Part shown: positions 1-12,920 of the stretch, one piece after another | Layout of the letters: each line of letters opens with the position of its first letter | Position numbering within the stretch: position 1 is the first letter of the stretch | Assembly (NCBI GenBank): GCA_003255065.1 | Contig: QAOA01004387.1 | Span: 1-64,000 of the forward strand | Length of the DNA: 64,000 bases | Direction: 5' to 3' | DNA from: Cercis canadensis | Lineage: Eukaryota > Streptophyta > Magnoliopsida > Fabales > Fabaceae | The notes under the pieces: model-generated | What the model saw: the letters and a program-made list of their open reading frames with translations, nothing else | The model's database searches: none | Told to the model about the DNA's origin: nothing | Made by a program: the position numbers and the translations under genes

Positions 1-720
1 CTTGATACTTTGTTTAGGGGTGTCAAAATAAGCATGATTTGATGGGCTGACCCATTTAACCTGCTAATAGCCAATAGGGCCGAGCTTATTAGCTCCATTA
101 AAACTGGGCCAACTTGGGCCAACGACTGAAAGGAGCAACCTGATTACTTTTTTTTTGTTTTTTCGTCTATCCTTTTTGCCCATACATTTTATGATTGTTT
201 GAAATTAAGAGACTTTGATTTGCTTTATATTCACATATTGGTTTGATGATAAAATACATCTATATGATAAAATACATCTAGATGACACATTTACAATTTA
301 TGCATAGTTTTGCTTTAAAATGGTTATAGTTAATTTTAACATAATTTAGTATAATTTATACTTTTTTTTGGTACATAAAAGTTTAGAGTGATGAAAGATT
401 ACCTTATTTTAAGGTCTGAGCATTAAAGAATGACTTACAGTAATACTTATAAATTGTCTATCAAAGAGAGATTGTTAATAGTAAGATTCAAATCTAAATC
501 TTACATGCGAAGTATTTCGATCCTTAAAAAAAAAAACACTAACTAAAGACCTTTGAAATCATAAGTTAAAAAAAAAAATTGAATTTCAAGTAAAAATTAG
601 AGTGATTAAAGATAGATTTTTGACTGCAAAGATTAGTGCAAAATTAGTGCTAGTGATTAAAGAAATGTACCCTTCTGTGTTGACTTAAAAGTGTCATAGT
701 GTTTAAATTTAAAGTCGTGT
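1..720. repeat. Copy of local repeat (hAT-like start motif)
   Basis: This stretch closely matches 12241-12750 and partly 13565-13706 and 14455-14580. It opens with the same line around 'taggggtgtcaaaataagc', followed by 'gacccatttaacctgctaat'. The start resembles the TAGGGGTGTC ends of hAT elements, but I see no matching inverted end, so the class is uncertain. Its right part (about 405-515) is the module that recurs at 12640 and 14460. It lies directly upstream of the receptor-like protein gene. Confidence 0.6.
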
Positions 721-875
721 AATTGATTCACAGGAAGCTACCATCGTTGATTTTTGACGTCTTCTTGGGGCCATAGATTTTTGACTTGGTTGTCATACTT
801 TCAATACCTCATATACCCGGCCACAATGTTAGAGATGAACTAGCAGGGATTCAGAGGGGAGTAAGTTGTGAACAA

Positions 876-3800
876 ATGGTGCATTTCTCTCATATGGGGT
901 GGGTTTCAATTAAATATTCATTGTTCTGGCTGATTTTGGTGGTAGCTCAGATGCCAGAATGCAGCGGATGCTTAGAGAAAGAGAGGATGGGTCTGCTGCA
1001 GATCAAGGCCTTCTTTCATTCAAAGGGAGCTGATGAATTCAATACACTGGCCTCATGGGTTGATGATAGAGAAGCTGATTGTTGTGGTTGGGACTTAGTC
1101 AAGTGCAATCCCTTGACTGGTCATGTAGCTGAGTTGTCCCTTAATGGTTTTTCAGTTGATGATGATTGGTTTCTAAACGTTTCTCTGTTTCTTCCTTTTG
1201 AGGAACTGCGAAGCCTCGACTTATCTTTCAATTGGTTTGATGGTTTGGTTGAAGACAAAGGTAAGTGAAGAAAGGTGTTAAAATACATACAAGCTGAACC
1301 AGAGATAATAAATATAAATTAGAAGGATTTTAGATGATATCCTTGAGTTTGGAACAGGTGAAAAGAGAAGGTTCACATACTCTTTTTCTCTTTTCTTTTG
1401 CTGCAAACTTATTGTGTATTCTGTGTTTGTAATTTTATATTTAGATATAACACTTAGTCTTTTGCTCTTCTCTCTAATAGCTTAAGTTTTTGGAATAATT
1501 GATAATTACAAATAGAATTAAAGCCTCTTTTGAGCAAGTGATAAAGAGTTCAATCCTTGCCACTCCATTTCTCATAATTAAATTAAGCTTCTGGATGATG
1601 AAATGTGATATTGTATCTAATCTATGCTTTAATATCAAAGGTCTTTTGCTATATATAAAACCTATTCTTAGTACCATATCCTAATAGATTAAAATTTTCG
1701 TTAAAATAGTTCCTTCAAAAGTCTTTATGAGGGCAATGTCTATTATGTTTCTATTAATTAGTTACTCCGCACTAACTAAAGTTATCTATCATTTTGCATG
1801 TTTTGAAGAATTCTCCGGTTTGAAGAAGTTGGAAATACTAAACCTTAGTTCCAATTTTTTAAATAGTAACATCTTAGCTAGTTTTGAGTGGCTTAAAATC
1901 ACTAAGGATTTTGAAGCTAGATGATAACTCATTAGGAGACCCGTTATCTACTTAAAACAAATATCCTTCTATGCTTTTTTTTTTTTTTATAATTAAAATT
2001 AAATCATATTGTTTAACTTTTATTCTACTCCCCCATGCTCCCGTTTTCTACATCTTTTTCTTGGTAGATTTTGGCAATCTTAAAAATTTGAAAATGCTAG
2101 ACCTAAGTGACAATCAATTCAATACTTTTTTTTTTTTTTGCGAAAGGTTTTTATTATAGCATTTATTATATATTAGAATTATGATTGTAGTTGTTACTCA
2201 TTTCAATTTCATTGAAAAAATGTCAGTTTCTACTCAAGAAAGGTGGAAAAGGAAAAAAAAAAAAATAACACTTATAATACTAATATATGTTCTTTCTTAC
2301 TGCAGATTTTGTGAATTTGAGAAAGTTGGAAGTGTTAGACCTAAGCAACAACCTCTTGAATGATTCACTCTTTTTGCAAGGTACAAACCTGAAATGTGGT
2401 CTATACGTTTTGCCTATCCCTTACTAGTTACAATAGCACTGAACACTAATCGACCCAAAAGATGTTTATTGAATTATTGAGACATATAAGTATTTGAAAG
2501 GTGTCCTTTTAATACTACTCACACATCAATTAAGATGTGCTCAATTCATTAATTTTGGCAGGACTATGTGAAATGAAGAAGCTTGAAGAGCTGGATCTTA
2601 GCAGCAACAGATTTAGTGGCAACCTTCCTGAGTGCCTAGGCAACTTGTCAAACCTTCGAGTACTTGATCTCACAGATAATATGCTAAGTGGCAATTTCCC
2701 ATCATTCATTGCCAACCTCACATCCCTTGAATATCTTTCCCTCCTTGAAAATGACATTGGAGGCTCATTTTCAATGAGAACTTTGGCTGACCATTCCAAG
2801 CTTGAGGTTCTCCATTTTCCATCACGAAGCAGTCTGCTACAAGTAGAAACTGAAAATCCACAATGGCATCCTACATTTCAATTGAAATCCCTTATTCTCA
2901 AAAGATGCAACCTAAACATGAAAAGTAGAAGAACAATTCCCAGTTTTCTTATGTTCCAAAATGATTTGAAGTACATAGACCTCTCCCACAACAACATGGT
3001 TGGAACATTCCCAAGTTGGTTGATGCACAATAACTCAGGATTGAAATTTTTTACTTTCAGGAATAACTCATTAGTTGGAAACATTCACTTGTCCTTGCCC
3101 ATGCTGGACATAAAGCACCTGGATATATCAACCAACAGGATGAGTGGATTGCTGCCCAAAGATATTGGTCTTATCCTTCCAAACGTTACATATCTGAACC
3201 TATCAATGAACAATTTTGAAGGCAACATACCATCATCTATTGGTGAAATGACACTTTCGTCATTGGATTTGTCCCACAACCATTTCTCAGGAGAATTACC
3301 AAAACAGTTGGCCACTAATTGCACTTCATTGAAATATTTGAAGCTGTCCAACAACTTTTTCCAAGGCCAAATGATTCCTAAATCTTCGAAATGGACTGCT
3401 CTGGAATACTTGTATCTCGATAATAACAACTTCAGTGGCAGAATTGAAGAGGAGTTGGGAAACAACACTGATTTAGATGTTATTGACATATCCAACAATG
3501 CAATCTCAGGTCAAATTCCTAGTTCTATTGGAAACCTTTTCAAACTCAAGGTCCTTCTCATGGCTGAAAATCAATTAGAAGGTCAGATTCCTAATGGACT
3601 TTTCGATTTAACTGAACTTGAGATTTTGGATCTCTCTCATAACAAATTATCTGGATTAGTGCCAAATCATAATCTATTATCTTTGAGGTTCTTGTATTTG
3701 CAAAAGAATTCTCTTATAGGTTCTATACCATCCATGTTGTCTGAGAGCTCACAACTAGTAGTACTTGATATGAGGGACAACAAATTTTCAGGTAACATTC

Positions 3801-4741
3801 CACTTTGGATCAATAAGCTATCCACATTGCGAGTACTTCTATTAGGAGGGAATAATTTTCAAGAGCGTATTCCAATCGAATTGTGTCAAATTAAAAGTTT
3901 GAGCATTATAGACCTGTCACGCAATACATTCAGTGGATTCATACCATCATGCATAGCAAATTTGTCATTTGAATTGGCGCGATATCATGACTATGGTCAT
4001 AGCTTCCAATTCTCACTCATAACTGGCACGTTTAGCAATGTAAACATTGAAGATATCTACCCAAATGCCAGTGTGCAATTGAATAATAATTTCGTTGTAG
4101 ACATGCTCGATGAAGTACCAGTGGAAGTTGAATTCAGAACAAAGAGCAATTATTACTCTTATGGAGGTAAAATCCTAGACAATATGACTGGATTAGATCT
4201 CTCAAGCAATGAGCTAACTGGTATCATCCCCCCACAAATTGGGTGCCTTCAACAAATTCGTGCCTTGAACTTGTCACATAATTTCTTGTCAGGTTCTATA
4301 CCAAACAGTTTCTCCAATCTAACTCAAATAGAGAGCCTCGACTTGTCCTACAATAACTTGAGTGGTGAAATACCTTCTCAACTTTCCCAACTGAATTTTT
4401 TAGCTATCTTCAATGTATCATACAACAATCTCTCTGGAATACCTCCTAGCTCAGGACAGTTTGCAAACTTTGATGAAAACAACTATAAAGGTAATCCTAA
4501 TCTTTGTGGAGCACTCCTCAGAAGCTGTGAAGATAACATACCATCTCCAGTGTTGCAATCTGATGAAGGAGAATCAAAAGAAAGCGCAGTTGATATGGTA
4601 GCATTCTCTTGGACTTTTGCAGGAGCATATGTAACAATTCTGTTAGGGTTGGTAGTAGTGCTTTGCATTAATGTTCAATGGCGCATGGCTTGGTTCCGTT
4701 TAGTTGATAAGTTTGTTCCTTCATGTTTTATGCAGTATTGA
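876..4741 (+). CDS. LRR receptor-like protein (RLP, no kinase), possibly damaged
   Basis: Cell-surface LRR receptor-like protein of the type that senses pathogens or development signals and signals through partner kinases (family knowledge). Proposed exons: 876-1260, 1809-1880, 2068-2146, 2306-2380, 2562-4741; all small-exon junctions are phase 1. Exon 1 gives a signal peptide and an LRRNT region (CLEKERMGLL, then SWVDD...DCCGW). The last exon holds about twenty LRRs, an island-like non-LRR insert before the final LRRs (near TKSNYYSYGG), an NPNLCG cap, one membrane helix (WTFAGAYVTILLGLVVVLCI) and a short basic tail without kinase. The start at 876 is preferred over the upstream ATG at 786 because the signal peptide follows it. 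Two defects are visible: the exon at 2068-2146 is 79 nt, breaking frame at a poly-T run, and LRR coding sequence after 1880 is frameshifted. It may be a pseudogene, or work if those exons are skipped. Confidence 0.8.
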
Positions 4742-5266
4742 AGAATGTACAATTAGTTACTGTGTGGGAAATCAAGAAGATCAGAATTCAGAATAAAGGA
4801 CTGTGTTATGCCTCAGGAGTCAGGTCTTTATTGTTTATTGAGACTTGCTCATTTGCTTGGGTAAAATTGTGTTCATTTTTTTTTTCAGTAATTACATTAT
4901 TAAGTAATCTAAAGCAATATATTATCAGTGACGTTTCCCATTTCGTTTGTCATTTTTCAAACAAAACCAATTCCCAACTTCTGGTGTCAAAGAATTGAAT
5001 TATTCATGAACTCAAGCCTAAATTTAAGCTTCAATTTTTAAACAAGTCAAGCATAAGCTTTATATACTTATCATTAAAAGTTTGAGTCGCAAAATGGAAC
5101 ATAAGTGTTTCAGAAAGGCACTAGTGGTTCACACAACAATTACTGTTCCATTTTTCTTTTTTCTTTTTCTAATAAAAATGTTTAAGGAAACAATTACAAG
5201 AAACACTAATATGAATCAGACGCACCAAAAGATTGATTGTAGGTCTCCCTGCAAGTCAGCCCTCAT
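4742..5266. other. Intergenic, convergent 3' regions
   Basis: No coding sequence is recognised. This lies between the stop of the plus-strand RLP gene and the stop of the minus-strand gene ending at 5267, so it should hold both 3' UTRs. It has T-rich runs near 4876 and 5150-5175. Short ORFs here lack family features. Confidence 0.6.
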
Positions 5267-8200
5267 TCAACCATATAATGCACGCCATGGCTCCTTGCTC
5301 TCTTTTGCTCTCATTGTGGGATTCCATGTTACTCTGTCCTTAGAAAAGTGCAAACCTGTCGTGCTAGCCAAAATCTCGCCTACAGCATGTAGTATCTGGC
5401 AAAGACCATTAAAAGTTAGATGTTGAACATAAATCAATAGATTGTAGAAGTAAGGAAAAGAAATATTGTGCATGTAAAAAAAATTCTTGCATACTCCCAG
5501 AGAACATACTCTATGAGCCACAAGTTGGGCCCACCTGTGAGACACACACAAGGGGCCCACTTTTATGCCTCTAGAGTTTGTAATCTGAGAGTACACAAGG
5601 ATCTATGTGTGCCTGCGTGTCATGAAAACAATCAAAGCTAATACAACGGTCGTTGTAGAGGAAGATAGGCAGACAATATGTTATCTGCACCAAGTTCTAC
5701 CAGTCTCCATCATATTGGACAATTTTTTATGGAAATTAAATTTAAAACATGAAAGCTATGCTTAAAAGTAACAAGTGAAATGAATACCTCAAGTTCCTCT
5801 TTAGTAGATTTACTGCGTGAACGTTGACCTGTTTGTCCAATTAGAAAAAAGGTTGATAACTTCAACACATGAACAAAATGAAGAAAACATGCTGCAGTTT
5901 CATGATAAATCCGCAATGACGATGATGGCTTCTGGGTTCTGGTGAGTAAGGCCTGAGAAATGCCTGTTTCTTGACCTATCTGTATGCCGTAGACTAATGC
6001 TTTGCTTTCATCTGATGTTACGTATTTGCTTTCCCCTTTAATCTGAGATGATTCCAGAATAAATGGTACCAGAAGTGTTGGTGTCAAGGATGACTTATCT
6101 CCTGCTATTTTAGTGAGAACCTCATTAATAGCACATGAGAGTACTGGAGGCTCATAATGTTGCATAACGACCACGGACACCTGGATATGGGAAGTTTATC
6201 AGTATCAGATATATATTTACAAAGAAGATTAAGTGCATGGATAAAAATGTTATATGCAATTAAACTGTGAGGTTCAATCATCAGAACAATATTTGCAGTC
6301 TACTTGTCAAAGAAGCAGCTTTGAAGTATTGTAAAATTCCTCAGAAAAGGGATTGCAAGTAGCAAAAGGTCATTGGTACAAATATTAGCTAGCTGGTTCT
6401 TTTAAGGGATGAGGGAGAGTGAAATAATTGGGCATTTTGGCCGATAGTGATTCCACTCTTGCATAGGAATTTAAAAATCTGGTGTTCCATTGTCGAGCTA
6501 AGTATAAGGAGACAAGATGGAAAGATAAGAACATTATACAAAAAATCTTCAGAATCCTTCCAGCAAAATTTGGTCGTATGGCAGCTCCTGTGGAAGAACC
6601 TAGAAAATTCTTTAATCAACTCTAGGGGAAAAAACAGGATTTCTCCAAGCACAGAAGGAGAGAATGAAAAGGTTTGACCAACCATTATAGCAAAATCTTG
6701 AAGTGATATTTTAAATGATGGTGATAGAAAAAATCAAAGCCAAAGTAAAAAGATCTTGAAAGGAGCATCTAATAATTGCTATGGAGAAAAAGAATTATAA
6801 AAACTGCTGAAGAAATAGAGAAAAATTTGGTGGTATGAAATTATAATACTTCAGTAATTTCACTCACAAATGAATAAACTTTTCATCCCAAATTTTGGGC
6901 ATCTGTCAGTGAATAACAGTGTTGCAGTAGCTCATTGGAGTCTTTGCAATAATGCATTTAATGCAAAGATGTCCAATATAACTCCGTTACTTACATAACC
7001 TAGATGATTACTCTTGACACTATTAATTTAATGGCACAAGCCAAACCCCGGTATTGCTAGAGAGGCTTCAATTTTTGCAGCATATGCTGATATTGTCAGA
7101 CACACTCTGCTTAGATTCTTGATAGCATAATAGCAAGCAATAAATCAGACAAAAAGGGGGCAAACTGATGATTTAAGAAACTGGCTGAAGTTGACCAATT
7201 CTTATCCATATAAGGAGAAAGATTTTCCCAAAGAAGCTAGTCGTAAGATGATGGTAGAGCAGAGTGACACTGAGAAAGTGATAGTTGAAGATATCACTGG
7301 ACAAGATATTTACATGAAAATAGCTTCCCTGTCAGAATATAACTTAATATTATTGACTTATGACATCAAAATGATGGTGGGAGTTCCTAGACAATTACTC
7401 GGAATCCAAGAACTTGGAGGGACAAATTCATTCAATTCATGATATATATATATATACTCAAACTTCTTGTTAGAACCATGTTATATTCAATCAGGACAAA
7501 CTGATGCATTCCCTATAAAGTTATCAAGAGTAAGCAAAAAACAAAAGGGATATAGTTTAGACAATCTAGTGAGTGATTAAATGAGTGAATGTTGGCATTA
7601 CGACAATTGGCCATTAAACAGCACACTTTTTCTAGAAGAGAATTTTATGCAGAATCTGAAAGACAGGCAATAGTATGTCTCTTTAAGATAGACTAATTGA
7701 TTTAATACTTAAAGGCTATTAGAAGAAATCAAGGACAATGTTGAAACTTTTATCTATCACCATGAGGTAGGCTTTTGTTATAATTTTGATGCATTTTCTC
7801 TTCAATGGAAATGCTTTATCCTAACCTAAATGGAGTATGAACAAATTTGAATGTCTTGGATGCTAGTTTTATGCAATGCTGAGGCAGGGAGAAACACTGA
7901 ATTCTGATGGTTCAGTTCTCCCGGCAGCTTCAGGAGCGAAAGTTGAATATGCAATTTTAGCTATGCCACAGTGAGAAATTGTCTACAATGTTAAAATAAA
8001 ATAAAAATTTTGATGTTAAATGCTATTTGACATAGGAGTGAAAAGAATTTGGATTGAATGGGCTAGGGTTAGACAGTTAGGGATTTTTTTTTATTGAATT
8101 AATAATAGAAAACAGGCTGATTGAAGGCCTATTTTAGGTGAGATTAAGCCAGACTGGCTTGCAAGTAACAGGTAGGGTTTAAGGGTTCAACTGGTGTCTG

Positions 8201-11200
8201 TTTTGGGTGGAGTGAACATGATGAAGTTAGGAGAGAACTTTGAAAATAAAATTAACTTTACAATCAATTTCCAAGATTTAGTACTGTTCGTCTCTTATGT
8301 AAACCACTTAAACATAGCCTTTCTCGTCAAGTGAAATGGAATTGGAACAGTAGCTAGTTTCTTGAAGATTTCAAAAACAAAAGAAATAATAATTCTCAAC
8401 TTAAACATGGTCTTTCTCGTCCATTGAAATGGAATTGGAACAGTTTCTAGTTTCTTGAAGATTTCAAAAACAAAAGAAATAATAATTCTCATTAAGGAGA
8501 CTTAAAAGTACATCTACAGTTTAAAAACTACTAATAATGAAAGAAAAGACAACTTACACTAGATTTTCTCAAGATTAAGTAATCAATTTTATATCTATGG
8601 AAATATTTAGAATCTACTTACTATTTTTGTTTTTACACCATCTCCAATACAGCCGATACTTAAAATTTATTGGTTGTGTAAAGAAACCAATTAGGAACCC
8701 ATCAAATATAATTTGCAATCACTAGTTACTGCTTTCGTTAACTTAATTACTGAGAGCCATGATGGGACTTTTTCCGGCAAGTATACCGGGTCACACAAGT
8801 AATATAGTAATGAGTAGAGTATTGTTCCCACGAGGATTAAGGCTAACAATTACCAATTTCACCAATAAAGACTCTATTCGGAAAGATAAATGGTTTGGAT
8901 TGAAGGCAGCCCTGGAATGAGCTGCTGCAATTAACTAAGTGACAACTAAGTAACAAAACTCCAACAATATCGTAACAATCTTTAAGAGACAATCTAAATG
9001 TGAGATTTATACTGAGAATGAGAAAGGTTAGGGGTTGATTTCATTCACTTGCAATTCGATTTCCTCATAGACAAGGTAATCTTAGAATCAATACTGGACT
9101 ACTTATTTCAGTTGCAACTCCCTTGTTGTTGGTTCATTTCCTTCAAGTGATTGAACCCAATTCCTTGGTGACACAATCCTCCCTACACTAATTACTTGTT
9201 CAATTTCTTGATACAACTAATTAATTTAGGTGATTTGGTTCTAGGAAATTAATCTGATACCACCTAAACGAAGTTATCTATTCCTAGATTAACTCAATTT
9301 AGGACAGAATTTACAGAGCACATTCTGATCTTACTATTCCTAGTGTTGAAACGAATCTCTTAACCATTCAAATGGTAGCTAAGCATTTAAAGGCATTAAA
9401 AACAGCAAATTCCATTCAACAAAAGAGGTTGTGCTAAAACAAGTTTATTCAATATTGAAACTTCATTACAAATGAATTACATCAAACCCCCAACAATAAG
9501 AATTTAGCTACTCATACTTGAATTCAATAAAAACAAATAAGTATTCCACATGAGATGAAAAGAAGAGAAGAAGAAGAAACTCTATGACGATCCAGTTCCG
9601 ATTACACCCCCTGCCTCTCTAGTTCTTCTGCTCCTCTCTCCCCAAGTACGGCCTCTCCTTACATATGTATCAGATTTCCTTTTTATACTTGTGCAGAATT
9701 AGGTTATTTGGTCAAAAATAGCTCGAACACGGCCCTGACACGGCCGTGTTCCTTTCTGGTCCTGGGCGTGTCACTTAAGTTGCATTTCTGGTCGTCGAAC
9801 ACGGGCTCTGACACGGCCGTGTTCCTTTCTGATCACGGCCGTGTCACTTAGACATGGCCCGTGCTCTTCTTTGGTCTGGGCGTGTCCTGGCTTTGTAGCC
9901 TCTGCTTGTTCAACACGGCCCCTCACACGGCCGTGTTCTTCTCTTTCCTTGACCGTGTTTGCCCTTAGACTGGGCCTTTGTTCTCTTGGACATTCTGCAT
10001 GATCAACACGGCCTTGGACACGGCCGTGTCTGTTCCTGTCTGAGGCCGTGTTTGTCCATGAGCTTGAGCAGTAGCCTCTGGATGGTAGACACGGGGTACA
10101 CACGGCCGTGTTACTGCCCGTGTCTAGCAGAAAACTTGGTAGATGGCTGCTTTCATTGCCATTTTCTCCATGAATTGCTGCCAGATTCTTCTCATTTCCA
10201 AATTACCCATCTTGGTACCTGTCAAAGCCAATTTATGGATTAAACACCATGTTTAGAGAGAATTTGCTTACAATGCAGGTAAAAATTCAGTATTAAAGCA
10301 TGGATTGTGTAGTCCTAAAAGACAAGTATCAAGCCACTAAATGATTTATTCATATATATAGAAATCCTCAGAGGGAAAACCCTTCATATAAACATACTGG
10401 TTTTATAGCCTACCATTAAGCATATGTTTACTAACCGGCCCCGCCCCCCCCTCCCCAAAATGTTGGGTAATGGAACTAGCGAGGTCAGCCAAATTTAGAG
10501 ATGTTCACTCTGCATCAGCAGTCCTCAAAAGCTCAACTACTAACTAATGAATTTGATTCTAACAATAGCAATAATAATATATTTCCAGTCAAATTGAGCA
10601 TTNATGTTGGGTAATGGAACTAGCGAGGTCAGCCAAATTTAGAGATGTTCACTCTACATCAGCAGTCCTCAAAAGCTCAACTACTAACTAATGAATTTGA
10701 TTCTAACAATAGCAATAACAATATATTTCCAGTCAAATTGAGCATTAGAATTTCAATTTTCCAAAGCAAATGACAAGACAGTTATGTTCATAACTAAAAC
10801 TAACCATATTGCTCTGGGTTTGAAATGCTATTGCTCAGGCACACCTTCCATATGATGCTATTTTCCTCACTGAAGCACATAAAACAAAATCTACAAGGCC
10901 CAATTTCAGAGTTCCTAATTTCTAATAGCCAACCCAACTAAAGAAACTTCTCCTTAATTTCTAACAGAAAACTAACTGAAGAAATCTCTCCAGAGGCTCA
11001 GCCCTATCGTTTATGGTCTTAAACATAAAAAACTGAGCTTCATCCAATTGAATTTTTAGGGCCAATTCCTCTACATATTTGAAGACTCAACCACGACAAA
11101 AAGGGATCTTTGGTACTGATACTCAACCTAGTGGAGATCATATAATGCAAGTAGCAGTCAAACTCAAACTGGGTATCTTCCTTTGAACATCACCAATTCA

Positions 11201-11561
11201 ATTGAACTAAAGGCTCAATCTACCTAATTTCTATGGTCTTAAACATAAAAAACTATGCTTCATCCAATTGAATTTTCAGGACCAATTCCTCTGCATATTT
11301 GAAGACTCAACCACAACAAAAAGGGATCTTTGGTACTGATACTCAACCTAGTGAGATCATATAATGCAAGTAGTAGTAAAACTCAAAATGGGTATCTTCA
11401 TTTGAACATCAATTTAATTGAACTATAACCATAATGAAAAGGAGGGTTTGAGAGAGAGGACCTGGTAGATGCCCTGATCATCAACATAGTGGAAAACGTT
11501 TCCAGAAGCTTTGTAGTCTTTGATTCCGTAACCCTCCAATGAAAGCTCAAACGAGTCCTCT
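5267..11561 (-). CDS. Conserved plant protein of unknown function, 5' end missing
   Basis: Three minus-strand exons join in frame with good splice sites: 11561-11462 (acceptor gttgcag, donor CAG/gtcc), 6180-5788 (acceptor atccag, donor gag/gtatt) and 5395-5267 (acceptor ttgccag, stop TGA). The first ends and the second begins in phase 0, as do the second and third. Read together they give about 207 residues, with segments such as EDSFELSLEGYGIKDYKASG, VSVVVMQHYEPPVLSCAINE and a C-terminus ending KEPWRALYG. The first exon starts in mid-codon, so at least one upstream exon is missing; it may lie in the N gap at 13707-14072. I see no signal peptide or membrane helix and do not recognise the family. 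The coding joins are inferred from splice sites and frame; the function is unknown. Confidence 0.65.
8306..8491. repeat. 93-bp tandem duplication
   Basis: Two head-to-tail copies, 8306-8398 and 8399-8491, each begin 'acttaaacat' and end 'aataataattctca'. They differ at only a few positions, for example 'gtcaagtg' against 'gtccattg'. Confidence 0.85.
8770..10240. mobile_element. Probable LTR-retrotransposon-derived sequence
   Basis: The left part has the phrase 'ggcaagtataccgggtcaca' and 'attgttcccacgaggat', which I associate with unclassified plant LTR elements. The right part holds an array of CACGGCCGTGT palindromes. No protein domain and no clear paired LTR ends are visible, so the limits are approximate and it could be a solo LTR or a non-autonomous element. 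Confidence 0.4.
9723..10130. repeat. GC-rich palindromic array (cacggccgtg units)
   Basis: About five imperfect units of 70-110 bp each hold 'acacgg..' followed by 'acacggccgtgt' (near 9737, 9811, 9927, 10018 and 10098), with spacers ending in 'ggcgtgtc' or 'ccgtgttt'. The core is a perfect palindrome. The array is far more GC-rich than its surroundings. Opposing open frames here (9771-10103 minus, 9959-10243 plus) arise from the repeats. Confidence 0.85.
10460..10746. repeat. 143-bp direct duplication around a single N
   Basis: 10460-10602 and 10604-10746 are nearly identical and are separated only by the N at 10603. This looks like unmerged contig overlap rather than a biological repeat. 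Confidence 0.85.
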
Positions 11562-12920
11562 CTGCAACAAAAATTAATAGACCCAGAAAGGCATTTCGAT
11601 TAAAGATTTNTTTTTTTTTTTTTTTTTTTTTTAAAGTTTTAGACCTTTATCCTTTGAGAATGATCTTAGGTCTTTGGATAGTATAATTTCTAGTTGGAGC
11701 TTCTCTATTTTCATAAGTGTTTATATATAGATAAAATTATGATTAAATAAGCTTATGTAAAAAAGTTTATTATCCTCTAAAAAGTATTTTTTTTCAAGCT
11801 ATTTTTAAAGTTTCTAAGAAAAAGCTCTTATACAAGCTCATAATAACTTACCTGGAAGCCGTTTTGAAAAGAAATTGTGACAAAAATAATCCCAAATGAT
11901 AGTGAAAATTTTGAAACAATTTTGAGACAAAATATCCATTTCTTTTTTTTAATTTTAAAAGGGTTTCTCCAATTGTATATCAAAACACTAACTAACTTAA
12001 TTTNAACACTAATTAACTTAATTTAAAAGAAATTTATTATATAAGAGCTTCCCTTTTTATGTAAGCTCTTAAATTAAGAGACTTTGATTATAACCCTTTA
12101 TATTCACATATTGGTTTGATGACAAAATACATTTATATGGGTATGTGTATTTTGCAATGTCTTTGCTAATAAAAAAATAGATCAAAATTATATAAATTTA
12201 ATTAATAATTAGATAAAATAACCAAAAACAAAGACAAATCTTGATACTTTGTTTAGGGGTGTCAAAATAAGCATGATTTGATGGGCTGACCCATTTAACC
12301 TGCTAATAACCAATAGGGCCGAGCTTATTGGCTCCATTAAAACTGGGCCAACTTGGGCCACGAACTGAAAGGAGTAACCTGATTACTTCTTTTTTTTTTT
12401 TTTTCGTTTATCCTTTTTGCCCATACATTTTATGATTGTTTGAAATTAAGAGACTTTGATTATAACCCTTGCTTTATATTCACATATTGGTTTGATGATA
12501 AAATACATCTAGATGACACATTTACAATTTATGCATAGTTTTGCTTTAAAATGGTTATAATTAATTTTAACATAATTTAGTATAATTTATACTTTTTTTG
12601 GTACATAAAGTTTAGAGTGATGAAAAATTACCTTATTTTAAGGCCTGAGCATTGAAGAATGACTTACAGTAATACTTATAAATTGTTTATCAAAAAGAGA
12701 TTGCTAATAGTAAGATTCAAATCTAAGTTTTACATGCGAAGCAATATTTGAAGACTCAACAACAACAAAAAGGGATCTTTGGTACTGATACTCAACCTAG
12801 TGAGATCAAATAATGCAAGAAGCAGTAAAACTCAAAATGGGTATCTTCATTTGAACATCACCAATTTAATTGAACTATAACCATAATGAAAAAGAGGGCT
12901 TGAGAGAGAGGACCTGGTAA
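11018..12920. repeat. Three copies of a ~170-210-bp repeat beside an exon
   Basis: Copies lie at about 11070-11220, 11297-11450 and 12747-12910. Each contains 'gaagactcaac', 'aaaagggatctttggtactg' and 'actcaacctagtg'. The second copy runs into the minus-strand exon at 11462-11561. The third also carries the 'gagagagaggacctggta' stretch, that is, the donor and last few exon bases, without the rest of the exon. This shows local duplication that clipped the exon edge. Confidence 0.75.

Larger units (their letters stand above)
6181..11461. other. 5.3-kb intron of the minus-strand gene
   Basis: This interval separates two in-frame exons of the unknown gene. It contains AT-rich unique sequence at 6181-8300, a 93-bp tandem pair at 8306-8491, an LTR-element-like stretch with a palindromic GC-rich array at about 8770-10240, a 143-bp duplication about a single N (10460-10746), and a repeat of about 200 bp present twice at 11018-11450. 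The ORFs seen inside have no family features. Confidence 0.55.

Noticed and set aside
1474..1684. Small ORFs on both strands in RLP intron 1
   Set aside because: AT-rich intron sequence with no LRR content.
2530..3498. Minus-strand ORFs of 68-137 codons under the RLP gene
   Set aside because: They are antisense shadows of the repetitive LRR coding sequence.
9771..10243. Opposing ORFs over the GC-rich array
   Set aside because: The frames are open only because the repeat unit has few stop codons; the translations are repetitive and match no family.
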